DNA of 64,000 nucleotides, taken from contig JAACJP010000010.1 in the NCBI GenBank assembly GCA_013368375.1, positions 620,001 to 684,000 on the forward strand, read 5' to 3'. The notes beneath the pieces were generated by a model. It worked only from the letters and a program-made list of their open reading frames with translations. It did no database searches and was not told the DNA's origin. Below, piece after piece: positions 12,912 through 22,737 of this stretch. Positions within the stretch are counted from its first letter, which is position 1. Each line of letters opens with the position of its first letter. The position numbers and the translations under genes were made by a program. Source of the DNA: Tricholomella constricta. Its lineage: Eukaryota > Basidiomycota > Agaricomycetes > Agaricales > Lyophyllaceae.

Positions 12912-13412
12912 CGTTCGGAAGGCTTTGGAGAGGTGTGTGGCGGAGAGTAGGAGTAAGCGCTTCGCTGCGCTTCGGCGTTTATCCTCGCCAGGCTTTTGAA
13001 ATGTGCCTTGATGCGGTGTATTACCCGAGAACGTGGCTGCCAAGCGTGTAACTCCGCAATGCCCGGTTAGCAGACATACGGGCTGTGATAGGCTGTGATC
13101 GATGTCTCGCTATTAGGCGACGAGGTTCCACAGTTGCGCGGGTGAGCTCCAATGAGCCCTTTCGAAGAGTCAGTTTCGAAGAACACACACGTTTCGAAGG
13201 CTATGCGGAATGTTGGGAGGCTAGGATATTCGATTTCTAGTAATTACTTCATGTACAACACACAGCAAATTCTTTGGATGCGTTTACCTAATGTTTGCAA
13301 AAGAGAGCCCTGAGAGGTCATAATCCCGGATCCGTCCTTCAGAAAGATGTCAGGTTCCGTTTCCGATCGACAACCTAACAACAAGCCGACTCACAGATGA
13401 TCAGATTTGGCT

Positions 13413-14116
13413 TTACAGCCTCTGTCCACATCTCAAACAAATGTCATGTGTATCGGCGCTGTGACACATAATGATCAGCAAACCAGCCAGGAGAGAGAGA
13501 TGCGCCCACTTACAAGAGACATAAAAGGCCGATAGGGAAGAAAACCTGGACAATACCGCATGGCATCAGGCAGAGCCGGGCGATTACAAAGAGGTATGGA
13601 TACTGACAATAGCACCAATGACGCCGAGGACACCAAATTTTGTCGATCGCGCGTGATTTCCGTACGCACATTGTGCGAACTCTAGAACAGCGCTTTAGAG
13701 CAGAGTCTAGCCGCCATTTCAAGAAAAGAGAACGACGAACGTGCAGCCTGGTATTGTTGGCCTATTTGAGCCTGGGTAGGAAGCTGCGCTAGCGGAACTT
13801 GTTGCGCTGGAAGAGTCCCAAGAGGTGGTGGAAAGGTACCTAGAGGTGCTTGTTGCGGCGACATCGGTCCAAGATAAACTTGCTGCGGTAGTATGTTACC
13901 CGTCTGAAATTGTTGTGGTGAGATGGCCCCCATAGGTATTTGCCGTGACGACAGGGCACCCAAAGGTGGCTGTTGCGGTACACCAGTGTGTTGGGGGTAT
14001 CTCGAATATGATGGGTACGATGGAGGAGCCGATTGCGTGTAATAATGTTGGGAGGATTGTGGAGCGGGGGGATTCATCTTCGAGTCGAGAGGGATGCTTT
14101 GCGGTGTTTGAGCCAT
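13413..14116 (-). CDS. BRI3-like small membrane protein, copy B
   Basis: Tandem paralogue of the gene at 12356-12911, same strand and same exon plan. ATG 14116 opens MAQTPQSIPLDSK; then comes a long P/Q/G-rich region with a loose repeat of about 9-12 residues (GAISPQQ, GPMSPQQ, GTLPAQQ type). The shared core is GQQYQAARSSFSF, then EFAQCAYGNHAR, GVLGVIGAIV, and after an intron VFFPIGLLCL. The final exon reads DTHDICLRCGQRL and stops at 13413, keeping the terminal CxxCG. The two copies differ greatly in the low-complexity part and little in the core, as expected for an old duplication. A membrane-anchored adaptor role is possible but not shown. Confidence 0.68.
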
Positions 14117-14182
14117 ATAGATAGGACAGTTCAGAGCGCGCCTTATGAACAAAGAGATTGACAGGTAGTTGGGCGCCTACCA

Positions 14183-14306
14183 ACGCAGATATCAATTTTT
14201 GGACAGATCGCCACCTTCAGGCACAGAACGTTTTCGAGACAGCACCAACGCAGATGTCGATTTTTGGACAGATCGCCGCCTTCAGGCACAGGATGTTTTA
14301 GAGACA
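14183..14306. repeat. Tandem direct repeat, two units of about 61 bp
   Basis: The block beginning ACCAACGCAGATATCAATTT is repeated immediately with ACCAACGCAGATGTCGATTT; both continue through GGACAGATCGCC, CTTCAGGCACAG and end near GAGACAG. They differ at a handful of positions, mostly transitions. The repeat lies between the BRI3-like copy B and the TMEM97-like gene. An adjoining plus-strand open frame (14332-14610, 92 codons) is not recognisable. Confidence 0.8.
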
Positions 14307-14779
14307 GGAAGACGTAAAAAGGGACGCAGATGTGGTGCTGTATTCCATAGACGAGCAGTCCACGGTGTTGATGATACTTCTGAATCTTGCAAACGAAGGT
14401 CAGTTGTGGAGAGCATCCGCGTTTATACTCTCATTTATCCCCTGGAACGATGAATATTTTGGTCCATCCAAAGGCGCGATGAAAGATGTCTGGGAATACT
14501 TCGAAAGATCGTTCCCCACCTGCAGTTTAGTCGTGAGGGGTTCGCAAAAAATAAATTTGGTATACCTTCTGCAAATGCGAACTCCTTCTCGTGATGACAA
14601 CACTAAATGAATTTTCCTGGGATGCATACGCAAAAAATTGAGAGGCCACAGGACAGAATGGTTATTGATTGAAGGGATTGGACAGGTCGGGATACCAGAG
14701 TGAATTCCACTGGAAGTTCTCCGTTAGGTATTAACAGTCGAAAATAGCATAATTGCGCTCCCATTGAAAGTGTGGGCAT

Positions 14780-15407
14780 TCATCGCGTTTTCTTCACCTG
14801 TCCGGCCCTAGCCGCTGCGCCAAGAATTTTTTGGATTCGACAGAACATATCTGCGCCAATAACACCAACTGCAGAGTAATTTTTTTTTCAGGTTCATTGT
14901 TCAAGACAGAGCCAATATGGACTTACAAATGACAGCATACAACCCATACATTATGGCCAGCATCAACTTTTCCTGATCATTCATAAGTTTATTATGGTAA
15001 AACTCGAAGAGACAGGTGATGGTAGTTCCAAAGCACACCACAGCCCAGAGCAAAATATGTGCAGGCGCCTTGTAGGACTTTGTTCGGAGTGCCCAGATAC
15101 CCCATGCCGCGACTGGGAGCTGGTAGAGCAGCTCGGAGAGGCTGAAGAGGCGGAACCACGGGGGTTGATTTATAACTAGCTGGTCGTTGAAGTGTGTTTT
15201 ATACCACTGGTGTAGTGATAAAAGGCTAGCGGGAGCAACACCCGTGGGGTATAGCGGAAGACTGTCAAAGACTGAAAGGATACTAAGTTGCGTGTGATGT
15301 TCAAAGAATATAATGGCGTACAGATAATGACGGGAATATAGCTCATAAAAAAGAGCACGTATAAGCTGTCTCTTGAGCGATGAGTCGAAGGTAACGCGAC
15401 AGACATG
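14780..15407 (-). CDS. TMEM97/EXPERA-family ER membrane protein
   Basis: EXPERA-domain proteins (TMEM97/sigma-2 receptor, EBP) are four-helix ER proteins linked to sterol handling. ATG 15407 opens MSVALPSTHRSRDSLYVLFF; an intron (donor GTACGC, acceptor CTTTCAG) joins IPVII to FFDSLPLYP. The main exon has LHQWYKTHFNDQLV, PPWFRLFSLSELLYQLPVA and FGTTITCLFEFY, matching the family order helix-PPWF-helix-helix. The last intron (donor GTAAGT at about 14930, acceptor CTCTGCAG) joins MYGLYAVI to FGVIGADMFCR and a tail ending VKKTR, a dilysine-like ER retrieval end. Predicted length about 180 residues, normal for the family. It is divergent from the histone methyltransferase gene with only about 160 bp between starts. 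Confidence 0.78.
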
Positions 15408-15568
15408 ATTGGCGACAGTTGGCGAGCTGGGGAACGTACAGACGCGACGGTCGTGACCCAAATACTTTCCGTCTGTTTGGTCCAGAGGCTGTAAGCAAAC
15501 ACAATACACAGGTGACGCGCCGACGAGGGCATGCTGAAGCTTGAAGTTGAAGGACCGCGTCTTGCTCG
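15408..15568. promoter_or_regulatory. Short bidirectional promoter region
   Basis: Only about 160 bp lie between the proposed start codons of the TMEM97-like gene (15407, minus) and the H3K9 methyltransferase gene (15569, plus). Both promoters must share or overlap in this space or extend into the opposite gene. No TATA box is evident; the sequence is CpG-rich compared with the region upstream of 15400. Confidence 0.45.
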
Positions 15569-18500
15569 ATGCTTAGGCGCTCACCGGGACCGAACTGGAC
15601 GGTCATAACAGGTGGGTTCTGCCTTGACCGTTCACTTTGCAGCCTCTCATACAGATCTAGAACCCTCGTCGGAGGACGATGAATCGCAAGAGGACGAGCT
15701 GGCCTTGCTCACTCTGAAGAGGAAGGGTCCAATGATTTCTGGACCCCGCTCAAGTCCAAAGCGCCAAAAGTTGGGGCCGTCGGATGAGTATGGTGCGTTG
15801 CTCTCTGTTGATTTCTAGGCGCACTGACCGACCCAACGATACCTGCGTTGTGGATGTTTAGGTATCGGAGGCTCAATAAAAGCTCCATCCAGCAATATCC
15901 GCCTTGAAGAAAGCAACCAAACCGGTTCCAGCTCGTCGAACACTGCTAGTCGCCCTCAAGGAGTGTGGCAGCGTCCGCCTGGGCGACATGATGTCCATTC
16001 GGCCACCTCTCCCCCAGCATCTGTAAGCCCTCCATCCCAGCTGCCTCCCAGTACAATATCCAGACACTCTGTGGCGAAGGACATGGCGGATCTGTTGGAC
16101 CCATTAAAAGCCGAGGCAGGCTCGTCGAATGGTGTGTCCTGGACGCGATGACATGCCTCCTCACTCAATCCCATACTCAGGCCCTGTAAAAGTCAAATCC
16201 TCGGCTGCCACTCTGTCTCGACGTGAGTCAATCAGTTTGAACTTTGAAGTGATGTTGACACCTCATGTAGCCAAATCTGCCGAGATGCGACGCTTCCCAG
16301 AAATCATCGAGATCAGTTCAGACGATGATACCCCCCCACCTCGGCCTAAGGCGCCTCACAACCAGCGCGTCGCTTCGTATCAAGGACCGCCATCGGGTAT
16401 ACAGATCTCCAAGCGCCCTACAACCCAAACTCGACGCACCTTTCCCACAGCATCAGCAGGACGAGGCGTAATCGTGCTTGACGATTCCGATGATGAGACT
16501 TCACCAACGTCAACGCCCATTGCCTCTTCCAGTCGACCCCGCCCCCCAATGTCCCAGATTATGGCAAAACGCAAACCCTCCGAAGACCAGATCATGAGAG
16601 ACGCTTCTCCCGAGCGTCGGATAGGCATCTCAACGAAGCCCCTTCGTTTAGTGACGACCGAGGCCAGCGTAATCCACAAGGAGGCATTGTCCCCTCGAAT
16701 GGCTGATAATGATAACAGCAGCAAACCCAAACGCCCCTACATATCTGACATAGCTGGTCCTTCCGAAAAGGCTGTAAATGAACATGATTCGAATGAAGTC
16801 GCTATGGAAAGTGACGCTACGACATCGCTCTATTTTACACCGAACGAACGACCTCAAAGCAGTTCTACGCAGCGCCCTGCCAATAAACTCCCACCATTGC
16901 ATGCTTCTGTTGGACTCAAACAGTCCACCGCTTGGAATAGCACTCCTGGGATTGCGCCGGCCAATGCAAAGGCTCCTACCTCGATGTCAAAGCCCCTTCC
17001 TAAAATTCCGCTCCCTGGAAGGAAACGCCCTTCAGTATCTGGACCTTCGATACCAGTGCCATCAGAGGCAATAGAACCAAAGTCACCTAAGCTAGCATTG
17101 CATCCAAAGCGGGAGGTTGTCGCCCCCTCTCGCGTGCCTATTCCCTCTTCACCAAGCAGACGTATGGATATGAGTGGGTTGAAAGACGCCCTGGATACAT
17201 CGGTGCCCTTGTCTCCCTCGCAATCTGCTCCGAAGGAGTGGCTACCATTTCCAAGGAAAAGTGCAGCACGGTCAAGGACGTCTTCATCATTAAGGGCAGT
17301 GCCAAATCTACCGGGTTTTTCTGTATGTCGAATAGTCCGTGTTTTGACCCGCGTATTCCGTGACTAATTTTCGTCAGTCATCTGCTGGACACAGCTCTTC
17401 AGCAAACGCCGAACCGCCAACCCTGGATACATCGGTGCCCTTGTCTCCCTCGCAATCTGCTCCGAAGGAGTGGCTACCATTTCCAAGGAAAAGTGCAGCA
17501 CGGTCAAGGACGTCTTCATCATTAAGGGCAGTGCCAAATCTACCGGGTTTTTCTGTATGTCGAATAGTCCGTGTTTTGACCCGCGTATTCCGTGACTAAT
17601 TTTCGTCAGTCATCTGCTGGACACAGCTCTTCAGCAAACGCCGAACCGCCAACCCTGGATACATCGGTGCCCTTGTCTCCCTCGCAATCTGCTCCGAAGG
17701 AGTGGCTACCATTTCCAAGGAAAAGTGCAGCACGGTCAAGGACGTCTTCATCATTAAGAGCAGTGCCAAATCTACCGGGTTTTTCTGTATGTCGAATAGT
17801 CCGTGTTTTGACCCGCGTATTCCGTGACTAATTTTCGTCAGTCATCTGCTGGACACAGCTCTTCAGCAAACGCCGAACCGCCAACCCTGGATACATCGGT
17901 GCCCTTGTCTCCCTCGCAATCTGCTCCGAAGGAGTGGTCAACATTGCCAAGAAAAAGTGCAGCACGGTCAAGGACGTCTTCATCATTAAGGGAAGTGCCA
18001 AATCTACCGGGTTTTTCTGTATGTCGAATACTCCGTGTTTCGAGCCGCGTATTCCGTGACTAATTTTCGTCAGTCATCTGCTGGACACAGCTCTTCAGCA
18101 AACGCTGAACCGCCAACTAGTTCGGCCTCTTCGGTTGGTTCGCGTCGCCTTGATTTGAGGCACTTGTCACCAAAACAAAATCAGAAGATGCCGCCGAAAC
18201 CCTCTGATACCTCGAACAAATCTCTCATGGATGCAATCGCGCAAGGTCTCCCGCAGAACTCTATCCGCCCAGCTCAGGAGTCGTCCAGAGCGGACGTCAT
18301 TGACCTGACAAATGATGATGATTCTGACGAAGAGGCCGTATCTCGACATGCTAAGTCTCTGGACCCTGCTCTCAAAGTCTCGCCCCTCCGCAAGAGCCTT
18401 GTGAAACAAGAGGCCTCGCCGCGACCCTCATCCCCACGCCAAGGAAGACCGTACGAGGGGCATGAGAAGGCCCCCCTCTCACTGGGGAAGAACTTTCCAA

Positions 18501-21184
18501 GCCCATCAACTTTTGCCGCCGCCGCGCTCAAGAACCATACATCGATTGTACCGCGGCCCATGCCATTACCTACCCCGCGAGTGTCTAATAAGATTTCCGC
18601 TCCTTCCCCCCATACCAAGAGCACGGAACCGGCGAAGGAATTGCACAGTACCACTCCACGCCAGGAGTCTGATCACTCCAAGGCTGCTGCTTCTAAAGAG
18701 GTCGAAGGTGAGCGGAGCAGCGGTAGCTCTGGCTCGGAGAGCTCGTCCGTGTCGACCTCTTCCGATATCCCTGCTCCTCCCACATCTGGAATTAATCTTC
18801 CCCAACGGACAGCTCGAAAGTCGGCGAAGCGCGTGCCGCACAAGGCCCGGTCTTCTACTCCTGCTTCCAGCTCCTCTCCATCCGGAACACCGGAACGAGC
18901 GCCCCCGTCACCAGCCTTCGTCGTTGGTTCTTCTACCATCTTTCCTTTGGCTGCCGCACCTCTGTCAGACATACCCAAATCCGCCAATATTCCTCGGCCT
19001 CTCTCACGCGCAGCCACCATTCCTCCGCCTCTCTCACAGAAATCTAGGGGCATCGAGACTCCTCATTCATCTCCTCATAATGTACCTCAATCTGTGATGC
19101 TCGCTTCGCCGGAGCCCAAATCCCTAACGATGGTTGCGACTGGCGCTTCAGAGTCTGGATTACATACCGATGATCAAGCTCCAGAAGAAGTGTCGTCAGG
19201 ACATGGCGTGAACGCTCTTGTCGCTGCTGAACCTCCAGCGAGCCCGGAGCAGGATCATTCGGATTTAGAGTACGTCGACGCGCCGCTTCCAGAACCAGTG
19301 AGGGAAGACTCGTCTGACGTGAGTTATATTCCTTGACGTTATACAGTGCTTGTCTTTACTCACTGGCAGTTTCAGATGATGGACGTGGAGCGACTTCTCA
19401 CATCTTCGGCGCCAGACAGTCGTGGATCATCGCTTGCGCGCCAGAGTAGCCCTGAATCTGAAATCCTCGATATCGCTGCTGTGGACGAGGCGTTGGAGCA
19501 GCCACGGCGGTCAACACGGTCCTCGCGCTCAGCCTCTGACGAGCCGATAAACTGCTTCCCAGATGATAGCTCCGTCGAAAGCCCCGCCGAATCGCCAGTA
19601 CATAGCCCCACACCCGAAGACTCCTCCATCCCGGTCCCGATCAAGTTTTTTGGTGGGTTCGCAAGCCTGAACTGGAAGACGTACCGTCAGAACCTAGATA
19701 ATTTCAAGCCCAAATGCTACTTTGCAAGGGACCTTCCGCATGCTCTCCAGGACAACATCAATCAATGGCCGGAATATGAGCGGCAGCGTCCGGGCCTGGT
19801 TCACGTTTTGGAAAGCGCGATCCAGGAGAACACGGCGGACGATGAGCCAGATGCACCACTCATCGAGATCGTCAACGAAGTGGACAACGACCCTACGCCG
19901 CCTTGGGAGTTTTATTACTCGAACAAGATGTGGCATGGGGAGGACGTTCCGCCGCCCGACATGACGCAGCTTGTGAGCTGCAATTGCATGGGGAAATGTG
20001 ACCCCAAGTCAAAGACCTGCGCGTGCCTCCAGCGGCAACGAAACTACACTTCGGGGGTGACACCCGATTTTGTATATGACAGCAAAGGGCGGCTCAAGGT
20101 CTCTGATTATCCGATCTTCGAGTGTAATGACCTCTGCGGGTGTGGAGATGAGTGTCGCAATCGGGTAAGCGGCCTGAGCATTGTGTGGTTAATTCCCCTT
20201 GACATCTAACTGGCTTTATCTCATAGGTAGTACAGCATGGGAGAAAATGTGCAGTCAAAATCCAAAAGACACAAGAGAAGGGCTGGGGTCAGTGTCTTTT
20301 TGCACAAGACCTTGTTTGCTCCGCATATTGAGGATAACATCACAAGGGGTTTTTGCTGGGAGCAAGAAGATCTATGAAGGAACATTTATTGGTATATATG
20401 CTGGTGAACTCCTGACTGATAGAGAGGGAGAATCCCGGGGGATGTAAGTGGCATTTGTCAGGACATGGTCATGAGGCTCATTCATTTCTGCTCAGAACAT
20501 ACAACAAGTTTGGGAGAACTTACTTATTTGATCTTGACTTTCATCATCTCAAGGAGGGTGTCCCCGACTGGGATATTCAATACACTGTGGATGCATATCA
20601 TGCTGGCAATGTAAGCTCTTGCCATGCAGGTTCAACAAAAACCAACTAACGCTTCATCAAAGTTCACCAGATTTCTTGCAAGTTTTTCCTTTCCTCCATT
20701 ATCAATGTCTTCTTTTCCTGATGACATTTCTTTAGAACCACTCTTGTGATCCTAATTGCCAGCTGGTGTCCTGTTATATCAACGAGTCTGACATACAGAA
20801 GCCTCTCCTTACCGTGTTTGCACGGCGGGACATCGAGCCCGGTGAAGAGCTCTGCTTCTCCTACTATGGCAATCCCAACGACGATGAGGATGCGATACCG
20901 GTGAGTTTCCTGAAGCGCTCAATCTCTAGTGGTTAAAAACCAATCTTTCTTTTCGGGAATAGACGTTGGATGATCGATCCGACTCGCCGGAAGGAGACAA
21001 GGCTGCCGTATACGGCAAATGTGCTTGCAAGGCTTACAATTGTACCGGTGAATCCTGTTTCTTCTCAGGCAGCTTGCATCGTGCTCAAGAGTGTCCATGC
21101 AAGGGTATATGTTTAAATAGTGATAGGCTTGGTGTTATGGTTATATCTTTTGTTGATTTTTTGTGTTTTCATGTCTCGTTTTAA
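15569..21184 (+). CDS. SUV39/Clr4-type histone H3 lysine-9 methyltransferase (pre-SET, SET, post-SET)
   Basis: Expected to methylate H3K9 in nuclear heterochromatin. The first two-thirds are disordered, S/P-rich, with acidic SUMO-interaction-like motifs EIIEISSDDD, VIVLDDSDDE and VIDLTNDDD. A 59-residue unit repeats because of a tandem exon duplication (17189-18116). The exon from 19372 leads to PPWEFYYSNKMWHG, then pre-SET CNCMGKC, CACLQRQ and CNDLCGCGDECRNR. SET follows: KGWGVFAGSKK, FIGIYAGELL, YNKFGRTYLFDLDF, DAYHAGN, FTRFL joined to NHSCDPNC, GEELCFSYYG; post-SET is KCACKAYNCTG. FTRFL is a 15-nt exon (20663-20677) followed by a GC-AG intron (20678-20735). No chromodomain was recognised. 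Start 15569 requires a 31-nt intron (15612-15642), unusually short, so the N-terminus is uncertain; an internal ATG exists at 15732. The C-terminal stop at 21184 is also less certain. Confidence 0.88.
17189..18116 (+). repeat. Four tandem 232-bp units, each one 177-nt exon part plus a 55-nt intron
   Basis: The units start at 17189, 17421, 17653 and 17885. Each contains the 55-nt intron (GTATGTCGAA to TTTTCGTCAG, with CTAAT branch-like site) at 17323, 17555, 17787 and 18019. Splicing leaves exons of 177 nt (17378-17554, 17610-17786, 17842-18018), exactly 59 codons in phase 0, encoding LDTSVPLSPSQSAPKEW through NLPGFS then SSAGHSSSANAEPPT. Units 1-3 are nearly identical; unit 4 differs at about ten positions (for example WSTLP for WLPFP). 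Any retained intron adds a stop codon. Confidence 0.97.
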
Positions 21185-21254
21185 TTATCCAACGACCACG
21201 ATTTCCTTGGGAAAGGTGTTGAGAATAGGTGAAAACCTGACGACGAATGAATGT

Positions 21255-22424
21255 TCAGTCGTCCTCTATGACAATAACATCGCCTAATTGTCTGACCGGC
21301 TCTCGACGAGCACTCCCTCCCTCGCTCCTCGACGTATCAAGCGAGTTCCTGGGCGTCCGGCCCGTCCTAACAGCCCGCTTCTTGCTGCTTGTCGCGCCAT
21401 TTGTGATCTCAATCTCATCACCGTCGTCGACCAGATTGACCTCCACCCTCTCTGCTCCTCTCTTTCTCTTCCCCGCCCTTGCCGCCGTCGCAGCGCGTCC
21501 TTGCACAGAAGTCTTTCCTTCCTCGTCCTCGTCAGAGTCTTCAATCGTTATGGGCTCAGACGCGATCGTCGCCGCCACCGAGGCCGTGGCGCGCGACGTG
21601 CTGGGTGCGTCCTGCACCTTCTGCTTGCCCTTCGCTTTGGCGGACGGGGCGGGTGTGGGTTCGGGCGGCGGTGGTGGTTTCGGACACGCGTACATTTTGG
21701 TCCATTGGCGCGCCGTCGAATCGTGCAGTCTGCGGTTGCGGACGTACTGCGTCGCGATACTAGGGACTGCGCGAACGAGAAAAGATACGTCAGAATGAAC
21801 TTGAGGGCACTGTAAGGGGGGTGCGGTGGTCACCTAAGGGGTCCTCTGGAAAGGTCCAAATCGTCAGTCGGGAGAAGCGAGGCTGTGCGAAGCAGCGACG
21901 TACTTGGATTGGGGTCGGTGAGCAAGGACGAGAGGGATAACATGACTTTGAATAATGATAGTGCCGGGGACCAGTTGTGCTTCAGGATATCGATGCAGAT
22001 GTTGCCTTGCTCTGAGATCTATTCCGCAGGATGAATGGTCAGTGTTGGGACGCGGACGATCGACAACGCACGTTCATATGATAAATCCTACAGGAGATAG
22101 GCAGATCAGATCCGGCAAGGTCAGATGAGGTGGAAACACAACGCACCTCGTCTTGAACACGACTCGTGGGGCGGAGAAACTATTGACGCCGTTCAGCACA
22201 ACGCCCGGCGAAACAAGGAAAACTTGGACGTACGGATAATCAGACGCCAGGTTTACTTCAAAATCGAATACACCGCCGTCATATACGCTGCCCTCTGGTC
22301 CCGGGATGCTTCCCTTCCAGACATAGAGGTTGTCGTCCGACGGGCCCAATACAATTGGGCCAAGGTCCTCCTTCTTCAGGTCGGCGACTTCGCGATGGAT
22401 TCGCTTCAAGGTCATCTGATTCAT
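21255..22424 (-). CDS. UBE2E-type ubiquitin-conjugating enzyme E2 with long acidic/basic C-terminal tail
   Basis: E2 enzymes carry ubiquitin as a thioester on a cysteine and pass it to substrates with E3 ligases. Spliced exons read [41 protein letters not shown] joined to [10 protein letters not shown], then IYHMN, then [18 protein letters not shown] (active-site Cys in GNICID), [19 protein letters not shown] and [10 protein letters not shown] with ARQWTKMYA. The order and wording match UBE2E (IATQY and ARQWTK are typical). The HPN triad reads HMN, as UBE2E members vary there (HCN). After the fold, about 140 extra residues include [38 protein letters not shown] and a terminal VIVIEDD, resembling SUMO-interaction motifs. 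Five or more introns. Its stop lies about 70 bp from the convergent methyltransferase gene. Confidence 0.88.
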
Positions 22425-22737
22425 GTTGGTGAGTGTCCCTCAATGTAGGGCAACTACGGGCGTACTGCAGAAGAGAGTCTGGGCGGCATGGTGGTTGTTT
22501 TCAAGGTGTGAAGCCGGTCCGACAACAGTGGCCCTTCTTGGGACAGCGGTCACGTGGTCGTTGTAAACGATCACATGATGAGGAACGCGCGACCGCGACT
22601 TCGGCGCCACATATGTCGTCGAATTCGAGGCAACGGGAAACCTTGCGCAGAAATCATAAAGCATATGCATATTATAACATGTACATAATTTTCATATCTC
22701 ATGTACATACAAGTCCAAAAATCATCCATGGTAGCTT

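Noticed and set aside
15612..15642. 31-nt intron at the start of the methyltransferase gene
   Set aside because: Not fully rejected: it gives a clean start at 15569, but the length is below usual fungal minima, so it is noted as uncertain and not listed as a finding.
17360..18063. Three separate 79-codon plus-strand frames with identical sequences
   Set aside because: Not small genes: they are exon-plus-intron read-through of the methyltransferase repeat, ending at the intron stop.
17189..18116. CRISPR-like array
   Set aside because: Units are 232 bp without unique spacers, inside a eukaryotic gene.
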